A stretch of DNA of 38,121 bases from Thermoanaerobacterales bacterium UBA4877. Its GTDB lineage: Bacteria; Bacillota; Thermoanaerobacteria; Thermoanaerobacterales; UBA4877. The DNA lies in the NCBI GenBank assembly GCA_002399345.1, contig DHDL01000010.1:27256-65376 (forward strand). Reading direction: 5' to 3'. Numbering within the stretch: the stretch's first letter is position 1; each line of letters opens with the position of its first letter. Positions 30,781 through 38,121 of this stretch are shown here, one piece after another. A model generated the notes under the pieces. That model did not search any database. It was not told the origin of the DNA and was given only the letters and a program-made list of their open reading frames with translations. The position numbers and the translations under genes are program-made.

Positions 30781-31933
30781 TGAGGAAGAAAGCGTAAAAA
30801 CCAACATGTTTAAGGTTTTTAAATTTGATATCAGGACTTATACGATGATAATAGCACTGCTTGCTATATGGATAATTTTCTCTGTTTCCACGCATGGTTC
30901 TTTTTTGACACCGAGGAATTTATCAAATTTATTTAGACAAATGGCAATTACGGGGTTATTATCTATTGGTATGATATTTGTTATAATTGCCGGTCACATT
31001 GATCTTTCGGTAGGTTCAATGATGGGGTTACTGGGTGGCATTGCCGCTATTCTCAATGTTTGGTACAATGTTAATGGGATTGTGTCAATATTAATAACAC
31101 TGGTAGCCGGACTATTGTTGGGGTTGTGGAACGGCTATTGGGTAGCATACAGAAATGTACCTTCATTTATTGCTACCCTTGCGGGTATGCTTATATTTAG
31201 GGGAGTTTTGATCGGGATAAGCAAGGGTATGACAATTGCCCCGCTAAGTGATGATTTTCAATTTATCGGTCAGGCCTATTTTACGCCAACTGTTGGGTAT
31301 ATTATGGGTGCTATTATTATTGTTGCAATGCTTTTTAATATGATACATAACAGGAAGACAAAGATGAAACATAATTTTGATGTTTCATTAATTAAAGTGG
31401 ATGTTAGCAAATTCATTGGTTCATCTATACTAGTTTTTGCAGTTGTTCTGATATTAAATATGTATCAAGGTATACCTATACCGGTTTTTATCCTTGTAGT
31501 GATTGCAATGATTTTTAACTATGTATCGAACAAGATGGTATTTGGAAGAAGGGTTTATGCTGTGGGAGGTAATAAAGAAGCGGCCATCCTTTCAGGCATT
31601 GATGCGAAAAAGATTATTTTGATAATATTTGCAATAAGTGGTTTAATGGCAGCGACTGCCGGTGTACTTCTTACTTCGAGATTAAATGCTGCTTCTGTTG
31701 CCGCAGGACAGAATGCGGAAACGGATGCAATTGCATCATGTGTGATAGGAGGCGCAAGCTTAGCTGGTGGATCTGGTACAGTTGGCGGTACTATGATTGG
31801 CACATTGGTGATGGCAAGTATAGATAATGGAATGAGCATGTTGAATGCTGCCCCTTTTTGGCAGTACGTTGTAAAGGGTATTATACTATTAATGGCAGTT
31901 TGGTTAGACATGGAGTCCAAAAATAAAGAATAA
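30770..31933 (+). CDS. xylH: D-xylose ABC transporter permease
   Basis: Membrane subunit of the xylose importer. It starts at TTG 30770 behind a strong AGGAGGTG (30752-30759). Initiation at the later ATG 30806 would lack a ribosome site. The 387-residue product has about ten helices of the BPD_transp_2 family, with LFRQMAITGLLSIGMIFVIIAG and HIDLSVGSMMGLLGG near residues 45-85. The coupling region GRRVYAVGGNKEAAILSGI is near 262. Length agrees with XylH (about 390). Overlaps xylG by 11 bases and ends 11 bases before the ROK gene. Confidence 0.94.
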   Translation: MINSEEESVKTNMFKVFKFDIRTYTMIIALLAIWIIFSVSTHGSFLTPRNLSNLFRQMAITGLLSIGMIFVIIAGHIDLSVGSMMGLLGGIAAILNVWYNVNGIVSILITLVAGLLLGLWNGYWVAYRNVPSFIATLAGMLIFRGVLIGISKGMTIAPLSDDFQFIGQAYFTPTVGYIMGAIIIVAMLFNMIHNRKTKMKHNFDVSLIKVDVSKFIGSSILVFAVVLILNMYQGIPIPVFILVVIAMIFNYVSNKMVFGRRVYAVGGNKEAAILSGIDAKKIILIIFAISGLMAATAGVLLTSRLNAASVAAGQNAETDAIASCVIGGASLAGGSGTVGGTMIGTLVMASIDNGMSMLNAAPFWQYVVKGIILLMAVWLDMESKNKE

Positions 31934-31944
31934 AAGGTGAATTA

Positions 31945-33126
31945 ATGATTACGGGAGATCAGCTACTTGTAAAGCAACTTAACAAATCAATCGTTCTAAA
32001 TGCAATAAGAAAAAATGGTAAAGTGTCAAGAGCAGGAATTTCTGTTAAAACTGGTTTAAACAAATCAACAGTTTCATCTCTTGTTGATGAGCTTATGACT
32101 GACGGATTCGTCATTGAAGAGGGTCCAGGAGCTTCCAGGGGTGGCAGGAAACCTATTTTGCTTTCAATAAACAATAATGTCGGTCATGTAATAGGTGTTG
32201 ACCTCGGCGTCAATTATATATTCTGTATAGTTACGGACCCGTCAGCAGATATATTGTGGGAAAAACGTATAAATACAGAAAAGGTAGACACTAAAGAAAA
32301 AATAATTGATAAGCTAGTGGGGTTATTGGAAGAGGCAGTTTCTTTTTCCAAGAATACTTTAAAAGGTATACTTGGCATAGGTATTGGTGTGCCAGGGATC
32401 GTGGATTACAAAAACGGTACAGTACTAATGGCTCCAAATCTTAAATGGTATAATCTCGACCTAAAAAGTATTATAGAGAAGCGCTTTGGGATAAAGACAT
32501 ATATAGACAATGAAGCTAATGCGGGAGCTATAGGGGAAAAATGGTTTGGGGCCGGTGAGAAAGAGACTAATTTGGTATATGTCAGTGCCGGTATAGGTGT
32601 AGGCACGGGGATTATCATAAATAATGAGCTATATAGGGGATCAAATGGTCTGGCGGGAGAGATGGGTCATATGACCATTAACTTTAGTGATCATGATTGT
32701 AGTTGCGGTAATATTGGATGTTGGGAGAACTATGCGTCTGAAAAATCGTTGTTTAATTATTATCTGAATGAATTTAGTCATAACAGTAGTGATGTATTGG
32801 ATTTATCTGTTTTTGATATAATATATAATGCTAAAAGCAACGATCAAGCATCGGTAAAAGCACTAAAAGAGGTTGGGAAAAACCTGGGCATTGGTATAGT
32901 AAATATTATTAATACCTTTGATACGGATAAGGTTATAGTTGGTAACACCATTTCTCTCGGAGGAGAAATAGTTTTGGAAGAAATAAGGCGTATTGTAAAG
33001 AAGAGATGTTTTATTACACGTTACAGCAATATAAAGATTGAGCTGTCTAAGTTGGGAATGTATTCATGTGCAATAGGGGCAGTATCTCTTGTTATTTCAG
33101 AGTTGTTTGCTGCCCCACAGTTTTAA
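31945..33126 (+). CDS. xylR: ROK family xylose repressor
   Basis: Predicted xylose-responsive repressor of this operon. The 393-residue product has an N-terminal helix-turn-helix (about 10-60: NGKVSRAGISVKTGLNKSTV, then SSLVDELM). The SRGGRKP wing of XylR proteins follows, then a ROK sugar-binding domain. That domain has the ATP-binding-like GVDLGVNYI, a GEMGHM and the zinc motif CSCGNIGCWE (about 252-261). It resembles Bacillus XylR in domain order and helix-turn-helix wording. A matching dyad lies at 25435-25463. Being last in the operon it would repress its own synthesis. An AAAGGTGA site precedes the ATG. Confidence 0.9.
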   Translation: MITGDQLLVKQLNKSIVLNAIRKNGKVSRAGISVKTGLNKSTVSSLVDELMTDGFVIEEGPGASRGGRKPILLSINNNVGHVIGVDLGVNYIFCIVTDPSADILWEKRINTEKVDTKEKIIDKLVGLLEEAVSFSKNTLKGILGIGIGVPGIVDYKNGTVLMAPNLKWYNLDLKSIIEKRFGIKTYIDNEANAGAIGEKWFGAGEKETNLVYVSAGIGVGTGIIINNELYRGSNGLAGEMGHMTINFSDHDCSCGNIGCWENYASEKSLFNYYLNEFSHNSSDVLDLSVFDIIYNAKSNDQASVKALKEVGKNLGIGIVNIINTFDTDKVIVGNTISLGGEIVLEEIRRIVKKRCFITRYSNIKIELSKLGMYSCAIGAVSLVISELFAAPQF

Positions 33127-33212
33127 CCTGACTCAAAGATTATTTTAATCCTTTCTTTGCAAGACTATTATCCAAATATTCTTTTATCTGTTTATCCCCA
33201 TAAACCCAATTA

Positions 33213-34451
33213 CTATGAGGCTGGTTTTTTCTCTGTTTCTCTAAGCTCACCTTCAGTGGCGGCCACAACGACCGAGCATGAGGCGTCTCCTACAATGTTG
33301 ATGGATGTTCTGATCATGTCCAGGATTCTGTCGATACCTGCTATAAGTGCGCTGGCCTCGATAGGCAGCCCCACAGACTGCAGCACCATGGTCAGCATTA
33401 TAAATCCTGCACCGGGAACGCCGGCCGTTCCTATGGATGCCAGTGTAGCACTTAATATCACGGTTAATTGCTGGCCGATGGTTAAATTTACACCGTATAT
33501 CTGCGCTATAAACAGGGCACATACTCCCTGGTAGAGTGCCGTACCGTCCATATTTATTGTGGCGCCCAAAGGTAGTACAAATGAAGCAATGGATTGGGGC
33601 ACGCCTAGATTTTCTTGAGCGTTTCGCATGGTTACGGGAAGGGTACCCGAACTGGATGATGTTGTAAATGCTACCATGGCCGCTTCAAATATACCTTTAA
33701 AGAAGTGCTTGGGACTCATACCGGCAAATATTTTTACAGATAAACTGTAGACCGCTATGGAATGTATTATGCACCCTAAGTATACGGCTATTACTACCTT
33801 TAATAAAGGCAAGAGTACCTTCGGGCCATTTTCAGCAACTACAGGCACCATCAATGCGAAAACACCTATGGGTGCATACTGCATAATGATGGAGGTGATG
33901 CTATACATGACTTCTGCCAGGCTGTCAAAGAATGAATACAGCGGCTTGCCTTTCTCTCCTATCATTGTGATCCCAATACCCAGGAATAGTGCAAAAGCTA
34001 TTACCTGCAGCATGTTTGCATTTACCATGGCTTCGATTGGATTTGTGGGAATGATATTTAGAAGCGTATCTGCAATAGATGGTATTTCACCCGCTTTCAC
34101 CTCGGCGCCTTCAGGGAGTGCAAGTGTAAGCCCTACGCCGGGCTGTATTACATTACCCAGTATAAGGCCGATAGCGACCGCTATGGCCGTGGTTACTAAG
34201 AAATACACAATAGTTTTGATGCCGATTCTCCCCAGCTTGGTTACATCACCTACACTGGCTGTGCCGACAACGAGTGAGCTCAGTACCAGCGGTACGATGA
34301 TCATTTTGATTAGGTTTAAAAAAAGTGTGCCAAAGGGTTTTATGTAGGTTTCGGCGATATCCGGCGAGCCCATGAAGAAAAACCCAACAATGACACCGAG
34401 AATCAGACCAACGAGAATTTTTGTGGTCATGCTCATCTTCTTTCCTTTCAT
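33213..34451 (-). CDS. Dicarboxylate/glutamate:cation symporter (DAACS family)
   Basis: Inner-membrane Na+ or H+ coupled importer of glutamate, aspartate or C4-dicarboxylates. The 412-residue product has the serine-rich hairpin SSSSGTLPVT (about 277), the carrier signature INMDGTALYQGV (about 308-319) and the second hairpin GTAGVPGAG. These are the canonical GltP/GltT motifs, unlike the divergent symporter at 10093. A strong AAAGGAGG site precedes the ATG. It stands alone, with a promoter at 34473-34502. Confidence 0.93.
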   Translation of the reverse strand: MKGKKMSMTTKILVGLILGVIVGFFFMGSPDIAETYIKPFGTLFLNLIKMIIVPLVLSSLVVGTASVGDVTKLGRIGIKTIVYFLVTTAIAVAIGLILGNVIQPGVGLTLALPEGAEVKAGEIPSIADTLLNIIPTNPIEAMVNANMLQVIAFALFLGIGITMIGEKGKPLYSFFDSLAEVMYSITSIIMQYAPIGVFALMVPVVAENGPKVLLPLLKVVIAVYLGCIIHSIAVYSLSVKIFAGMSPKHFFKGIFEAAMVAFTTSSSSGTLPVTMRNAQENLGVPQSIASFVLPLGATINMDGTALYQGVCALFIAQIYGVNLTIGQQLTVILSATLASIGTAGVPGAGFIMLTMVLQSVGLPIEASALIAGIDRILDMIRTSINIVGDASCSVVVAATEGELRETEKKPAS

Positions 34452-34472
34452 GATAATTACCTCCTTTTAAAT

Positions 34473-34502
34473 ATTATATTACTTAAAATAAAAGTTGTAC
34501 AA
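34473..34502 (-). promoter_or_regulatory. Promoter of the minus-strand symporter gene
   Basis: On the minus strand TTGTAC and a perfect TATAAT are 18 bases apart, 21 bases before the ATG at 34451. Confidence 0.55.
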
Positions 34503-34579
34503 ATTAAAGATAACAAACCTTATAGTTGACTACTGTATATATAAATATAATTATAAATTAGATTCAAATACTTATAATT

Positions 34580-34690
34580 ATGAAACAGCAAGTGTGGTTG
34601 CCCGTGCCATTTGACGGTGCTGCAATAAAGTACATGCAGGAGGTCATGGGGCTTGATTTTGATGTGGCGGAGAATACTGTATCCCAATAG
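34580..34690 (+). pseudogene. Orphan 3' gene end (36 codons), family unknown
   Basis: A GC-richer island inside AT-rich spacer reads as protein from ATG 34580 to TAG 34688-34690. Its core is VWLPVPFDGAAIKYMQEVMG, followed by LDFDVAENTVSQ. There is no ribosome site and the upstream frame is lost. A terminator follows 33 bases later. Base composition and the terminator suggest the surviving tail of a lost gene rather than a functional small protein. I do not recognise the family. Confidence 0.5.
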
Positions 34691-34722
34691 TAAATGCCGC
34701 AGAAAAGTAAATAAATGATATG

Positions 34723-34779
34723 TTCCCCTTGTGAAATGCAGTTGATAACGCCACTGTTTATAGTAAGGGGAGTTTTTTT
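34723..34779 (+). terminator. Terminator with a large structured loop
   Basis: TTCCCCTT pairs with AAGGGGAG (7 pairs plus one G-T) around a 34-base loop that contains a further CAGT/ACTG helix; seven T follow. It probably belonged to the gene whose tail is at 34580-34690. Confidence 0.7.
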
Positions 34780-34858
34780 GGATTTTTTCTTTATAATGTT
34801 ATAGTATTGTATATATAATAATGACACGAATAATATCAACAAAAAGGGGTGGTAATAT

Positions 34859-35740
34859 ATGAACTTGAAAAAGATAAACATTTTTTATTTCATCGTTCTA
34901 TTGCTTTTCGCATCGGTAGGTGCGATGGCACAGAAATGGAATCTTATGTATGGTCTTATAATAACGGAGGTAGGACTGGTGCTTATTCCCAGCCTTATAT
35001 TTCTGTTTATGAATAATATGAAACCCGCTGAATTTATGAGATTTAAGAGGATGAGATTATCCCTGGTGCCCTATGTGGTGGGTATAACGGTATCGGGCTG
35101 GTTTGTTGCAGAGTTTATAGGCATATTGAGTGTCTTTTGTTTGTCTAAATTTATTCATATTCCGACACAGGCGCTTCCACCGCCTACGAATGGTACGGAA
35201 TTAGCTTTGGAATTAGTCATCGTGGCTGGCCTGGCCGCCGTCTGTGAGGAAATAATGATGAGGGGTGTCATACTGAGGGGCTATGAAGCAAAAGGTGAGG
35301 CATTCGGCATAATAATGTCGGGTCTAATGTTTGCTTTACTACATCTAAATCCAACAAATTTTTTCAGTATATGGTTTCTGGGTATGATGCTGGCGTATCT
35401 TGTATATCGCACTGATTCAATATTTGCCGGTATGATAGCTCATTTTACCAATAACAGTATTGCGCTTGTTATCATGTATATGGTGGGCATTATGTCCGGT
35501 GGGTCGGCACCGGCGGAGGCAGGCCAGGTCGTGATAACACCGGACGTATTGCTGGCCTGGTCGGTTATAGTTATTCCATTTATATTACTTTTTGTATTTT
35601 TGCTTCGCGGATTTAAAAGGAAAACCCAGGATATCCAGGTACCCAAGCCTGATTATGTGGCGACAGGCGGCATCATCGATTACTGGCCGGTTGCCGTCAC
35701 AGCAGTTATATATATAGTCCGCATGGTGATGATGTCTTAG
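34859..35740 (+). CDS. CPBP family intramembrane metalloprotease
   Basis: Membrane-embedded protease-like protein of the CAAX-processing/Abi (CPBP) family. The 293-residue product has about eight helices. Its motif 1 is VCEEIMMRGVILRGY (two Glu and Arg, about 125-139). Motif 2 is LMFALLHLNP (His, about 162) and motif 3 is MIAHFTNNSI (His and Asn, about 196). All catalytic-type residues are present. Members process or protect against peptides such as bacteriocins, but the role here is unknown. A GGGGTGG site precedes the ATG. Two TATAAT words (34792, 34814) lie upstream without good -35 elements. Its stop overlaps the murC stop by 4 bases, tail to tail. Confidence 0.88.
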   Translation: MNLKKINIFYFIVLLLFASVGAMAQKWNLMYGLIITEVGLVLIPSLIFLFMNNMKPAEFMRFKRMRLSLVPYVVGITVSGWFVAEFIGILSVFCLSKFIHIPTQALPPPTNGTELALELVIVAGLAAVCEEIMMRGVILRGYEAKGEAFGIIMSGLMFALLHLNPTNFFSIWFLGMMLAYLVYRTDSIFAGMIAHFTNNSIALVIMYMVGIMSGGSAPAEAGQVVITPDVLLAWSVIVIPFILLFVFLLRGFKRKTQDIQVPKPDYVATGGIIDYWPVAVTAVIYIVRMVMMS

Positions 35741-37104
35741 CTGCGGCTTAAGAGCATATCACCCAGGCTGGTTATAGTTCCGGCGCCCTGTGTTATCACA
35801 AGGTCGCCGCTTTCAATATTATCCATGAGGTAATCTGCTATCTTGCTGAATTCACTCATGTATACGGCATTAACCCCGTTGGATTTCAGTTTATCCACAA
35901 GATCCTGGGATTTTACCAGGCCGGTATCTTTTTCTCGGGCGGCATATATGTCAGTCACTATGACACTATCTGCATCATAGAAGGCCCCGGCAAACTGGTT
36001 TAAAAATGCGTGAGTCCGCGTGTATGTATGCGGCTGGAAAACACACCAGATTTTCTTGTGGGGATAGTTTTTTGCTGCCTTTAAGGTTGCCTTTATTTCA
36101 GAGGGATGATGTCCATAGTCGTCTATGACAGTTGCGCCATTGGCCTGGCCTTTTATTTCAAAACGCCTATGTGTACCCGTAAACTCATCTATATATTCTT
36201 CTACCGTATCTATCGGAATGCCGAGGGAATAACATGTCGCTGCCGCGGCTAATGCATTGTATATATTATGCTCACCCGGTATGGCAAGGCTTATGTTTCC
36301 CATCTTCTTTCCTTTGTACAAAACATCAAAAGACGAACAACCCTGCTGGTTATATGATATATTGTCCGCCTTCCAGTCGTTTTTTGATTGCAATCCGAAG
36401 GTCAATGTATTACAATCTACATAAGGTAAAAGGCTTGATGCGGAGTTATCGCCACACACGATCAAGCATCCGTCATCCGGTATAAGCTTGGTAAAATTTA
36501 CAAATGATTTCTTTATAGAATCCATATTTTTAAAGTAGTCCACGTGATCCCATTCCATATTTAGGACAATTCCTATAAATGGATGGAATTTTAAAAAACT
36601 GTCCTGGTACTCACAGGACTCGGCCACCATGTATTGGCTGCTCCCCACTCGTACGTTGCCGCCCAATATATCAACCTCGCCGCCAACCAATACCGTGGGG
36701 TCTAAACCAGCCCTCATTAGGACGACTGAAATAAGCGAGGTGGCCGTAGTCTTTCCGTGGCTACCCGCAACGGCAACGGTTTTCGGGTAGCGGAGCATAA
36801 CCTGTCCCATAAGTGATGCACGGTTCATGACTGGTATGCCTAGCTCCTTAGCCGAGACAAGCTCTGGGTTATCCTGTTTTATGGCTGCTGTATATACGAC
36901 AAGATCACTACCCTTTACATTTGAAGGATCGTGACCGATGTGCACGTTTATACCATGAGATTTGAGCTTATCCGTAAGAGCCGACTCTCTTATGTCGGAA
37001 CCGGATACCTCGTGGCCTTTGGACTTTAGCAAAATGGCCAGGCCGCTCATGCTTATGCCGCCGATGCCAACGAAATATATATTCCTGTAATTTTTTATAT
37101 CCAT
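35737..37104 (-). CDS. murC: UDP-N-acetylmuramate-L-alanine ligase
   Basis: Cytoplasmic ATP-dependent ligase adding L-alanine to UDP-MurNAc, the first step of the peptidoglycan stem peptide. The start is ATG 37104 behind AGGGAGTGG; an in-frame ATG at 37161 has no ribosome site. The 455-residue product opens with IYFVGIGGISMSGLAILL. It has the ATP loop GSHGKTTATSL (about 108-118), VAESCEYQDSFL, EWDHVDYF, GTHRRFE and DDYGHHPSEI, all typical of MurC. Length is normal. It is convergent and overlapping with the CPBP gene and divergent from purR. Confidence 0.96.
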   Translation of the reverse strand: MDIKNYRNIYFVGIGGISMSGLAILLKSKGHEVSGSDIRESALTDKLKSHGINVHIGHDPSNVKGSDLVVYTAAIKQDNPELVSAKELGIPVMNRASLMGQVMLRYPKTVAVAGSHGKTTATSLISVVLMRAGLDPTVLVGGEVDILGGNVRVGSSQYMVAESCEYQDSFLKFHPFIGIVLNMEWDHVDYFKNMDSIKKSFVNFTKLIPDDGCLIVCGDNSASSLLPYVDCNTLTFGLQSKNDWKADNISYNQQGCSSFDVLYKGKKMGNISLAIPGEHNIYNALAAAATCYSLGIPIDTVEEYIDEFTGTHRRFEIKGQANGATVIDDYGHHPSEIKATLKAAKNYPHKKIWCVFQPHTYTRTHAFLNQFAGAFYDADSVIVTDIYAAREKDTGLVKSQDLVDKLKSNGVNAVYMSEFSKIADYLMDNIESGDLVITQGAGTITSLGDMLLSRS

Positions 37105-37189
37105 ATTATATACCACTCCCTGAAAAGCTAAAATTAAGTACATAATGATTTTTGCCAACAATGGAAATAACTATTCGCATTATGGATAT

Positions 37190-37218
37190 ATTATAGAACA
37201 TATGCCATACCAGTGCAA
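37190..37218 (-). promoter_or_regulatory. Promoter of murC
   Basis: On the minus strand TTGCAC and a perfect TATAAT are exactly 17 bases apart, giving a leader of about 80 bases before ATG 37104. Confidence 0.7.
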
Positions 37219-37353
37219 AGCATAATGACAAGGCCAGGCCGGCAGCCCTGCATGTGATTATAGTACTCAGTCTGATTCTGGATATGATTATTCTAACTAT
37301 AACTATATAAAAATAAATGATAATAGAACAATAAAAATAAAACGGAGGAAAAA

Positions 37354-38121
37354 ATGGGTGAACATAAAAAAAGCGAGCGTATAGCAGCCATAGTCAAGAT
37401 ACTTACTGATAATCCCAATAAAAGGTTTCATCTTTCATACTTTATGAATATGTTAAGCTCTGCTAAATCCACGATAAGTGAAGATATAGATACCATAAAC
37501 AATATGTTTACACAAATGGGAATGGGCCGGGTAGTAACCGAGCCGGGAGCTGCGGGAGGCATATTTTATCTTCCCGTCGGTTCAAAGGAAAAATATGCGG
37601 ATTTTATAAACAGGTTATGCATGGATTTGTCAAAAAAAGAAAGAATAATCCCCGGAGGTTTTTTATATACGGCCGACCTTCTTTATTCACCGGGAATCTG
37701 CTCGATTATAGGGGAAATCATGGCCACATGTTTTGCAGATAAAAAGCCTGAATATGTTGTTACTGTAGAAACAAAGGGTATACCGCCGGCATTTATGGCT
37801 GCCCGGGCACTGGGTGTGCCCATTGTAATATGCAAGCATGACAGCAGGGTAACGGAAGGTTCCTCCGTCAGCATAAACTATGTATCCGGTTCCACAAAAG
37901 ACATCAGGACCATGTCCCTGTCTAGGCGGTCTATGCTGCCCCATTCGCGGGTGATTATTGTAGACGATTTCATGAAAGGCGGGGGCACAGCAAGGGGAAT
38001 AGTCAATTTAATGAAGGAATTTAATGCACAGGTCTTAGGCACAGGAGTGGTGGTTGCTACAAAAGAGCCCGAAACCAAACTGGTAGACGATTATATATCT
38101 CTTATTAATCTGGTCTCCATA
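37354..38121 (+). CDS. purR: Pur operon repressor, 3' end beyond the window
   Basis: Purine repressor of the Bacillus type, which binds DNA near purine genes and is released by PRPP. An open frame of 256 codons runs from ATG 37354 (site CGGAGG) off the right edge; the family is about 270-285 residues, so nearly all is present. The N-terminal winged helix (about 5-75) has SERIAAIVKILTDNPNKRFH and KSTISEDIDTIN. The C-terminal phosphoribosyltransferase-like domain has the PRPP loop VIIVDDFMKGGGTARG (about 203-218). The position next to murC recurs in clostridia from memory. No PurR box was recognised in the 37219-37353 spacer. Confidence 0.94.
   Translation, partial: MGEHKKSERIAAIVKILTDNPNKRFHLSYFMNMLSSAKSTISEDIDTINNMFTQMGMGRVVTEPGAAGGIFYLPVGSKEKYADFINRLCMDLSKKERIIPGGFLYTADLLYSPGICSIIGEIMATCFADKKPEYVVTVETKGIPPAFMAARALGVPIVICKHDSRVTEGSSVSINYVSGSTKDIRTMSLSRRSMLPHSRVIIVDDFMKGGGTARGIVNLMKEFNAQVLGTGVVVATKEPETKLVDDYISLINLVSI

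Noticed and set aside
34526..34557. Plus-strand promoter TTGACT with nearby TATAAT/TATAAA
   Set aside because: Spacings of 14 and 20 bases are outside the working range.
37105..37161. Longer murC start at 37161
   Set aside because: No ribosome site there; the extra 19 residues precede the conserved MurC opening, and AGGGAGTGG serves ATG 37104.
1..38121. tRNA, rRNA or CRISPR arrays
   Set aside because: No cloverleaf-type GGTTCGAATCC segment, rRNA block or evenly spaced repeat series was seen on either strand.

Overview
The window looks like chromosomal DNA from an anaerobic, low-to-moderate GC Firmicute of the class Clostridia. The reasons are strong AGGAGG-type ribosome sites, frequent TTG and GTG starts, lipoprotein-type binding proteins, a Bacillus-type PurR, rubrerythrin, and a ROK-type XylR. 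No genus can be assigned from the sequence alone. No tRNA, rRNA, CRISPR array, transposase or integrase was seen.

Layout. (1) 1-5834: a five-gene oligopeptide ABC transporter operon (oppABCDF). It is visibly more A+T-rich than what follows. It sits between two copies of the 3' end of a sugar-binding-protein gene: a stub at 1-23 and a decayed fragment at 5692-5805. (2) 5820-7662: a nitronate monooxygenase on the minus strand, then rubrerythrin. (3) 7786-14253: amino-acid and peptide catabolism. It holds a YheO/DauR-type regulator, RidA, a threonine/serine dehydratase, a symporter behind a large structured leader, a DUF3100 membrane protein with a small membrane partner, and an M20 amidohydrolase. 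(4) 14409-17958: an orphan shikimate kinase, then an APC permease, a signal-less beta-lactamase-like serine hydrolase and a VanX-type D-Ala-D-Ala dipeptidase in one operon. (5) 17971-21191: a nucleoside hydrolase/patatin operon diverging from a fusion of ADP-ribosylglycohydrolase and TDG/MUG-type DNA glycosylase. (6) 21192-22349: a cluster of DnaA-box-like words, a DNRLRE-domain protein and a small membrane protein. (7) 22490-25090: a GntP permease and glycerate kinase. (8) 25220-33126: a complete D-xylose operon with a non-classical short isomerase, XylB, XylFGH and a XylR-type ROK repressor, behind a composite leader. (9) 33213-38121: a dicarboxylate/amino-acid symporter, a decayed gene end, a CPBP protease, murC and the start of purR, which runs off the window.

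How the parts fit. The contents suggest a saccharolytic and amino-acid-fermenting anaerobe. Oligopeptides enter by Opp. Peptides and N-acyl amino acids may be trimmed by the M20 and VanX-type enzymes. Serine/threonine is deaminated, with RidA clearing the reactive enamine. Xylose is imported and converted to xylulose 5-phosphate.

The least ordinary items are the ADP-ribosylglycohydrolase-DNA glycosylase fusion, the structured leader at 9921-10055, the cytoplasmic serine hydrolase/VanX pair, and the duplicated gene end around the opp block.
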